From contig NZ_BAABHF010000021.1 of assembly GCF_039541955.1 (NCBI RefSeq), positions 1-64,000 of the forward strand: a DNA stretch of 64,000 bases. Direction: 5' to 3'. Shown piece by piece: positions 59,070 to 64,000 of this stretch. Origin of the DNA: Actinoallomurus oryzae (lineage in GTDB: Bacteria; Actinomycetota; Actinomycetes; Streptosporangiales; Streptosporangiaceae). The notes beneath the pieces were generated by a model, which was not told the origin of the DNA, made no database searches, and was given only the letters and a program-made list of their open reading frames with translations. Position numbers and translations under genes: made by a program. The number at the start of each line of letters is the position of its first letter. The first letter of the stretch is position 1.

Positions 59070-59085
59070 TCGAACACAGGTTCGA
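59070..59085. promoter_or_regulatory. Perfect LexA/SOS box
   Basis: TCGAACACAGGTTCGA is an exact match to the Gram-positive and actinobacterial LexA consensus TCGAACnnnnGTTCGA, self-complementary in both arms. It abuts the TACAAT -10 element of the small cysteine-rich gene on the minus strand, so bound LexA would block RNA polymerase there. No other perfect copy was noticed in the window. Confidence 0.85.
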
Positions 59086-59373
59086 ACGGCACGCATCTCC
59101 AGCCTCAGTGCGAACAGGTTTCCCTGCCCGCCAGGGACGGCCGTAACCCGCCTTTGCCGAGACTTTGCTGGAACATGACTATGGAATGTTTCGTTACGGT
59201 GAAATCCGCCGTGACCAGCGGATTCATCCATTGCGTGACGGTGCGGATGGGCCTAGTCTCCCCCCAGCGCTCGCGGTCCACGCCTGTCTGCGGCGAGCGG
59301 TCGCGGCTGCCCGGAGGAGGCCGTGAGCGCCTCGTGGACGACACTCGAAGAGACCATTGCTTACGGAGGCGGC

Positions 59374-61020
59374 ATGGCGACCACCACGACCGGTGCAGTC
59401 GGTTCGGGGAGACATCTGCGCCGAGATGTCGGATTTTGGGGACTCATGTTCGTGTCCCTGGGTTCGATCATCGGGTCGGGTTGGCTGCTCGGCGCGCTGA
59501 CGGCGGCGAAGCTCGCCGGACCCGCGTCCCTGCTGTCCTGGGTGCTCGCCGCGATCATGCTGTCGCTGCTCGCCCTGGTGCACGCCGAGCTCGGCGCGGC
59601 CTACCCCGTCGCGGGCGGCACCGCGCGGTTCCCGGCCTTCGCCTTCGGGTCGCTGGCCGGTTTCGCGGCGGGGTGGATGGCCTGGCTTCAGGCGGTGTCA
59701 CTCGCCCCGATCGAGGTCGAGGCGACGCTGTCGTACTCCGATCACATCAGCTGGGTCCACCGGAACTTCCCGCTGCTGCGCACCGACGGCACCCTCACCG
59801 GCACCGGGCTGATCGTCGCCAGCGTCTTCATGCTGATCTTCATCGTGATCAACGTCGTCGGCGTCAAGCTCCTGTCGGAGTCCAACTCGATCACGGTGAT
59901 CTGGAAGACGGCGATCCCGCTGCTCACGATCGTCGTCCTGTTGCTGCTGACGTTCCACGCCGGCAACTTCTCGGCCGGCGGCGGGTTCGCGCCGTTCGGC
60001 GCGCACGGCGTCTTCGCCGCTCTACCCGCCGGTGTGGTCTTCGCCCTCCAGGGCTTCGAACAGGCGATCCAGCTCGCCGGTGAGGCCAAGAACCCGCAGC
60101 GGGACGTCTCCCGCGCGGTCATCACCGCCACCGCGATCGGCACGATCGTCTACATCCTGCTGGAGATCACCTTCATCGGCGCCCTCGACCCGGCCAACCT
60201 CGCGCACGGCTGGGCCAACCCGATCGGCAAGGGCGACTTCGGCCCGTACGCCACGCTCGCGACCGGAGCCGGCGTCGCCTGGCTGGCGTGGATGCTCTAC
60301 GCCGACGCCGTGATCTCGCCGGCGGGCACCGGCCTGGTCTACATCGCGACCTCCTCCCGCCTGTCCTACGCCCTGGGCCGGGAGAAGGCGCTGCCCAGGC
60401 AGGTCGCCCAGGTCAGCAAGAAGGGCGTGCCGCTCGTCTCGATCATCATCGCGTTCGTCGTCGGCGAGCTCTGCTTCCTGCCGTTCCCGAGCTGGAGCAA
60501 GCTCGTCGCCCTGGTCACCGAGGCCACCGCGATCATGTACGCGTTCGCGCCGATCGCCATCACCGCGCTGCGCCTGCGCGACCCGGACCGGCCCCGGCCG
60601 TACCGCCTGCCCGCCTTCAAGGTGCTCGCGCCGGTCTCGTTCGTCGCGGCCAACCTCATCATCTACTGGTCGACCTTCCAGGCCGAGTGGAAGCTCGGAG
60701 TGGCGTCTCTCCTGGGCCTGGTCATCTTCGCGCTCAACCGGCTGAGGCTGCCCGCCGGCGAGCGCGTGCCGCTCAACGTGAAGTCCTCGTCCTGGATCTG
60801 GCCGTGGTTCGGCGTGATGGTCATCATCGGCGCCCTCGGCCGGTACGGCGGCAGCAACACGATCCCCAACTGGTGGGACGTCGTGATCGTCGGGGTCTGG
60901 GCGCTGGTCGTCTACTACGTCGCGGTGCGGCTCGCGGTCTCCGGCGCCGAGGTCAACGCCGCCGTGGAGGCGGAGGAGGCCGAACTCAGGTCGGCCCCCA
61001 CCCTCAACCTCGCCGACTGA
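59374..61020 (+). CDS. APC-family amino acid permease
   Basis: 548 residues with about 12 membrane segments. The first segment carries SLGSIIGSGWLLGALTAAKLAGPA, the substrate-binding GSGW stretch of the APC fold, and the second AGGTARFPAFAFGSLAGFAAGW. It probably takes up an amino acid or amine by proton coupling; which one is unknown. ATG 59374 has GGAGG upstream; a GTG at 59323, also with GGAGG, would add 17 residues. It is convergent with serA, with a shared terminator. Confidence 0.9.
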   Translation: MATTTTGAVGSGRHLRRDVGFWGLMFVSLGSIIGSGWLLGALTAAKLAGPASLLSWVLAAIMLSLLALVHAELGAAYPVAGGTARFPAFAFGSLAGFAAGWMAWLQAVSLAPIEVEATLSYSDHISWVHRNFPLLRTDGTLTGTGLIVASVFMLIFIVINVVGVKLLSESNSITVIWKTAIPLLTIVVLLLLTFHAGNFSAGGGFAPFGAHGVFAALPAGVVFALQGFEQAIQLAGEAKNPQRDVSRAVITATAIGTIVYILLEITFIGALDPANLAHGWANPIGKGDFGPYATLATGAGVAWLAWMLYADAVISPAGTGLVYIATSSRLSYALGREKALPRQVAQVSKKGVPLVSIIIAFVVGELCFLPFPSWSKLVALVTEATAIMYAFAPIAITALRLRDPDRPRPYRLPAFKVLAPVSFVAANLIIYWSTFQAEWKLGVASLLGLVIFALNRLRLPAGERVPLNVKSSSWIWPWFGVMVIIGALGRYGGSNTIPNWWDVVIVGVWALVVYYVAVRLAVSGAEVNAAVEAEEAELRSAPTLNLAD

Positions 61021-61028
61021 CGGTGATG

Positions 61029-61058
61029 GCTGACCCGGCCGGGCGCAGCCGGGTCAGC
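61029..61058. terminator. Bidirectional hairpin between APC permease and serA
   Basis: A perfect 11-bp stem, GCTGACCCGGC (61029-61039) with GCCGGGTCAGC (61048-61058), has an eight-base loop and sits between the convergent stop codons. Confidence 0.8.
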
Positions 61059-61064
61059 AGGACC

Positions 61065-62282
61065 TCAGGACAGCAGCCGCAGCCGGACCGTGGTGGGCAG
61101 GTCGCGGAGCTGGCCGATGACGTCGGAGGTGTACTGGCTGCCGATGTCGGTGATCACGTACCCGAGGTCGCCGCGGGTGCCGAGCAGTTGGCCCTCGATG
61201 TTGACCTCGTGGTCGGCGAGCACGCTGTTGATCGTCGCCAGCACGCCGGGCGTGTTGCGGTGCAGGTGGGTCAGGCGGTGCCCGCCGTCCTGCGAGGTCA
61301 GCGAGACCGGCGGCAGGTTCACGCTGAGCGAGGTGTTGCCGGTGGAGACGAAGTCGTGCAGCTTGCCGGCCACGAACTGGCCGATGTCCTGCTGCGCCTC
61401 TTCGGTCGACCCGCCGATGTGCGGGGTCATGATCACGTTGGGCAGCCCGCGCAGCTCGGAGACGAACTCGTCGCCGCGCGCCCTGGGCTCGTTGGGGAAC
61501 ACGTCGATGGCCGCGCCCGCCAGGTGCCCGGACTCGATGTGGCTCCGCAGCGCCTGGTGGTCGACGACGAAGCCGCGCGAGAGGTTGAGGAACAGGCTGC
61601 CGGGGCGCATCCGCGCGAACTCGGCCTCGCCGAACAGGCCGCTGTTGCCCGGCCGGCCGTCGACGTGGAGCGTCACGACGTCGACCGTGGCGAGCAGCTC
61701 CTCCATGCTGGAGCAGCGGCGCGCGTTGCCCAGGGCGAGCTTGTCGGCGGTGTCGTAGAAGAACACGGACATGCCGAGGTTCTCGGCGAGCACCGAGAGC
61801 TGGCTGCCGATGTTGCCGTACCCGATGATGCCCAGGCGCCGCCCGCGTACCTCGTGGCTGCCCTCGGCGGACTTGTCCCACACGCCGGCGTGCATCCCGG
61901 TGTTCTTGTCGACGAGGCGGCGGGTCAGCGCGATGATCTCGGCGATGACCAGCTCGACCACGCTGCGGGTGTTGGAGAACGGGGCGTTGAAGACGGCGAC
62001 GCCGCGCTCGGAGGCGGACGCCAGATCGATCTGGTTCGTGCCGATGCAGAACGCGCCGACCGCGAGCAGGTCGGGCGCGGCGGCCAGCACGGCGTCGGTG
62101 ACGGTCGTCTTGGAGCGGATGCCGAGCAGCTCGACACCGGCGATGCGGGCGATCAGCTCGTCCTCGTCGAGCGCGCGAGCGACGGTCTCGACGGCGTAGC
62201 CGTTCTTCTCCAGCCCGGCGACCGCGTCGGGATGAATGTTCTCCAACAGCAGTGCGCGGCGGGGTGCACTAGCGGGGCTCAC
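61065..62282 (-). CDS. serA: D-3-phosphoglycerate dehydrogenase, short ACT form
   Basis: 405 residues. The NAD motif GIIGYGNIGSQ lies at about 151-161; active-site residues appear in NLSRG, and PHIGGS gives the catalytic His. The C-terminal ACT domain (about 330-405, with RNTPGVLATINSVLADHEVNIEGQ) senses serine, as in the E. coli-type enzyme. It opens serine synthesis from 3-phosphoglycerate. The GTG start is at 62282. Most actinomycetes also have a longer SerA; whether this is the main copy cannot be seen here. Confidence 0.95.
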   Translation of the reverse strand: MSPASAPRRALLLENIHPDAVAGLEKNGYAVETVARALDEDELIARIAGVELLGIRSKTTVTDAVLAAAPDLLAVGAFCIGTNQIDLASASERGVAVFNAPFSNTRSVVELVIAEIIALTRRLVDKNTGMHAGVWDKSAEGSHEVRGRRLGIIGYGNIGSQLSVLAENLGMSVFFYDTADKLALGNARRCSSMEELLATVDVVTLHVDGRPGNSGLFGEAEFARMRPGSLFLNLSRGFVVDHQALRSHIESGHLAGAAIDVFPNEPRARGDEFVSELRGLPNVIMTPHIGGSTEEAQQDIGQFVAGKLHDFVSTGNTSLSVNLPPVSLTSQDGGHRLTHLHRNTPGVLATINSVLADHEVNIEGQLLGTRGDLGYVITDIGSQYTSDVIGQLRDLPTTVRLRLLS

Positions 62283-62358
62283 CTGGAAGATCCTCCTACC
62301 GGATTCGGTCGGTTTTCATGGTATGTGAGGCCGCCGCTCCGGTACGCCACCGCTGCGG

Positions 62359-63165
62359 TCAGCGCTTACGAGCGTACTGGGCGGGGGAGATGCCCAGCGT
62401 GCGGGTGAAGTCGCGGGTGAAATGGGACTGGTCGGCGTAGCCCAGTTCGGCGGCCAGCGCGGCCCAGTCGACGCCGGGTCCGGCCGCCGCCCGCTCGGCC
62501 GCCTCCTGCATCCGGTGCCGCCGGATCACCCATTTCGGGCCGACACCGACGTACTCGGCGAAGATCCGCTGGAGCCGCCGGGCCCCGATTCCCAGGGCCG
62601 CCGCCAGGTCGTCCACACGCAGCAGGGCGGGATCGGCGGCGATGCGGTCCACGATGGCGGCGACCTCGGCGATCATCGGGTCCGGCCGTTCCGGCAGGCG
62701 GGCCCGCAGCAGATCCTCGGCCATCGCGACGGCCCGGTCCCGGCCGGGCTCGGCGATGATCGCGTCCGCGGCGGCGCGCGCGGAGGGGCCGAAGATCTCC
62801 TCGACCGGTGTGAACCGGTCGGTGAGGCCGGACACCGGCCCGTCGAGGAAGGGCCGGAACCCGCCCGGCCGGAAGCAGACCCCGACGACACGCCCCTGGC
62901 CCGCGATCGTCTCGCTGAACACGTCGCGGACGACCCCGACGACCCGCGCCCTCCCTCCGGTCGTGAAGGTGAGGTTGACCGCCGGGCGGGTGAGGACCCG
63001 TTGCCGGTGGGGCTCGCGTTCCCGCAGGTCCCAGGTGAGGATCCAGAGGTAGTCGGCGACCGCCACCAGGTCCGGCGAGGGCGTCCGCCGCTCGATCGCG
63101 AAGCGTTCGAGCGCCGTGCGGCGCCGCAGGATGCCGCGCCCGCCGCCGTACGCCCCTTCGGCCAT
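62359..63165 (-). CDS. AraC-family regulator
   Basis: 268 residues. The N-terminal DUF6597-like domain (about 20-130) contains YLWILTWDLRERE and CFRPGGFRPFLDGPV. The C-terminal AraC domain (about 165-265) has LAAALGIGARRLQRIFAEYVG and LAAELGYADQSHFTRDFTRTLG. ATG 63165 is chosen over a TTG 24 bases upstream. It is divergent from the TIGR03086 gene across 97 bases, its likely target. The inducer is unknown. Confidence 0.9.
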   Translation of the reverse strand: MAEGAYGGGRGILRRRTALERFAIERRTPSPDLVAVADYLWILTWDLREREPHRQRVLTRPAVNLTFTTGGRARVVGVVRDVFSETIAGQGRVVGVCFRPGGFRPFLDGPVSGLTDRFTPVEEIFGPSARAAADAIIAEPGRDRAVAMAEDLLRARLPERPDPMIAEVAAIVDRIAADPALLRVDDLAAALGIGARRLQRIFAEYVGVGPKWVIRRHRMQEAAERAAAGPGVDWAALAAELGYADQSHFTRDFTRTLGISPAQYARKR

Positions 63166-63262
63166 GGGAGCAGTGTCGCATTTGTTCAAGACCGGCCCGC
63201 CGGAGCGCCACTACGGTGGCGTACCTGGTCATCGCCGACCGTGAGATCGGAGGAGAGAGGTC

Positions 63263-63838
63263 ATGGAGCTGCGGCCGCTGATGGTCCGTGCCGTCGAGAC
63301 GGCGAACGCGGTGCTCCGGGGGATCGGGCCGGAGATGATGGACCGGCCCACACCGTGCCCGGAGTTCGACGTGCGCACCCTGCTCGGCCACCTGTCGGGC
63401 TGGATGACGGAACCCGCGCGCGGGGCGGCGCTCAAGCGGCCGAGCACCGGCGCCCCCGACGAGGACTTCCGGCCGGAGTCCGGCTGGGCGGAGCGCCTCA
63501 CCGAACGGACCCGCGCGACCGCCGAGGCCTGGTCCGAGCCGGCCGCCTGGGAGGGCACCGCCACGCTGTCCGGAGAGATGCAGATGCCCGCCGAGACGAT
63601 CGGCGGGCTGGTGTTCGCCGAGTTCCTGCTGCACGGCTGGGACCTGGCCAAGGCGACCGGCCAGGAGTACGCCCCCGACGACGACCTGGCCGAGGCGCTG
63701 TTCGGCCAGGTGTCGTCGATGGCGGACATGGGCCGCCGGTACGGGGCGTTCGGACCGGAGGTACCGGTTTCCGCGTCGGCCTCGCCCACCGACCGTGCGC
63801 TGGGTCTCGCCGGGCGTGACCCCGGCTGGCGGCCCTGA
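63263..63838 (+). CDS. TIGR03086-family metal-binding protein, DinB-like
   Basis: 191 residues of the mycothiol-dependent maleylpyruvate isomerase N-terminal/DinB-like fold. The start ELRPLMVRAVETANAVLRG and CPEFDVRTLLGHLSGWM hold the first metal-binding His; ETIGGLVFAEFLLHGWDLAKATG holds the second. Such proteins are thought to use mycothiol in thiol transfer. GAGGAGAGAGG precedes the ATG. It is divergent from the AraC-type regulator, which may sense its substrate. Confidence 0.88.
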   Translation: MELRPLMVRAVETANAVLRGIGPEMMDRPTPCPEFDVRTLLGHLSGWMTEPARGAALKRPSTGAPDEDFRPESGWAERLTERTRATAEAWSEPAAWEGTATLSGEMQMPAETIGGLVFAEFLLHGWDLAKATGQEYAPDDDLAEALFGQVSSMADMGRRYGAFGPEVPVSASASPTDRALGLAGRDPGWRP

Positions 63839-63877
63839 ACGCGGACGGACGGGGTTCCCGGGCGGTCGCTCAGCCGC

Positions 63878-64000
63878 TCAGGCGCGCGAGCGGGCCTTGC
63901 GGGCGCGGCGCTTCGTGGCCTTGATCCGGCCGCCGGACTTGGCGTTCGTGGACTGGCGCTTGCCCGCGGCGTACGCGAGGGCGGCCGTCATGGCCAGGAC
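63878..64000 (-). CDS. Basic C-terminus of a truncated protein
   Basis: Only 40 codons are in the window, the gene running off its end. The visible part reads VLAMTAALAYAAGKRQSTN followed by a tail with Lys/Arg at half of its positions (RIKATKRRARKARSRA). A hydrophobic stretch before a basic end suggests a small membrane protein. The family cannot be judged. Confidence 0.55.
   Translation of the reverse strand, partial: VLAMTAALAYAAGKRQSTNAKSGGRIKATKRRARKARSRA

Noticed and set aside
59058..59231. N-terminal extension of the small LexA-linked gene
   Set aside because: It would run through the LexA box and the -10 element; no ribosome site supports it.

Overview
The window is about 70% GC, uses many GTG and TTG starts, and has tightly packed genes with almost no mobile DNA, which points to an actinomycete chromosome. 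The gene families (DUF3618, DUF6286/AmaP-like pair, class F sortase, TIGR03086 protein, MmyB-type regulator, S53 protease, LexA box of the TCGAACnnnnGTTCGA type) fit a soil actinomycete, perhaps a Streptosporangiales member. That last placement is inference; no marker gene in the window decides it.

Layout. 1-460: tail of an IS481-type transposase, a hairpin terminator, and an atypical class I tRNA with a UAG anticodon. 475-2946: one-cysteine thiol peroxidase, DUF3618 protein and an MHS-family transporter with an inverted repeat in its leader. 3013-13694: one long minus-strand block holding a membrane phosphoesterase-like protein, an alanine-racemase-fold deaminase/aldolase, a PfkB sugar kinase, a lipoprotein sugar-binding protein, two sugar permeases and a secreted PIG-L deacetylase fused to NEW3- and CBM-like domains. 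It reads as uptake and use of an acylated glycoside, with the transport ATPase supplied from elsewhere. 14006-22984: small housekeeping and regulator/target pairs (methyltransferase; MmyB regulator with SDR; M20 amidohydrolase; AmaP-like and DUF6286 proteins; PurU; DHA2 efflux pump with AraC regulator) and a decayed pyrE-like fragment. 23266-27462: a 1398-residue secreted S53 protease with kelch repeats. 27463-29041: terminator, palindromic tandem repeats, an SDR remnant, then a TetR/membrane-protein operon with a 34-bp operator.

31784-37094 is the clearest metabolic unit: a tandem glycine riboswitch followed by gcvT-gcvH-glyA-lipA-sdaA, nearly without gaps. It links glycine cleavage, lipoyl cofactor synthesis, serine formation and serine deamination to pyruvate. 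37172-40675 is a PadR-controlled ABC exporter. 40680-49677 holds a secreted alpha/beta hydrolase, a C26 peptidase, a methyltransferase, a site-2 protease, a membrane protein, an ATP-dependent DNA ligase, a membrane-anchored protein and a thiolase. 49762-56042 holds a FUSC exporter, an acidic surface protein overlapping a class F sortase, a CBS protein, two alpha/beta hydrolases and a lipoprotein. 56233-58690 is a KDPG aldolase/KDG kinase pair with an IclR regulator. 58809-59085 is a small cysteine-rich gene behind a perfect LexA box. The end carries an APC permease, serA, an AraC regulator, a TIGR03086 protein and a truncated basic protein.

The most unusual observations are the class I UAG tRNA, the LexA-box small gene with a possible leaderless mRNA, the lipA/sdaA-containing riboswitch operon, a 24-bp repeat starting at the stop codon of an upstream gene in two operons, and the PIG-L/ABC/PfkB locus. 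No rRNA, CRISPR array, prophage or biosynthetic gene cluster was seen.
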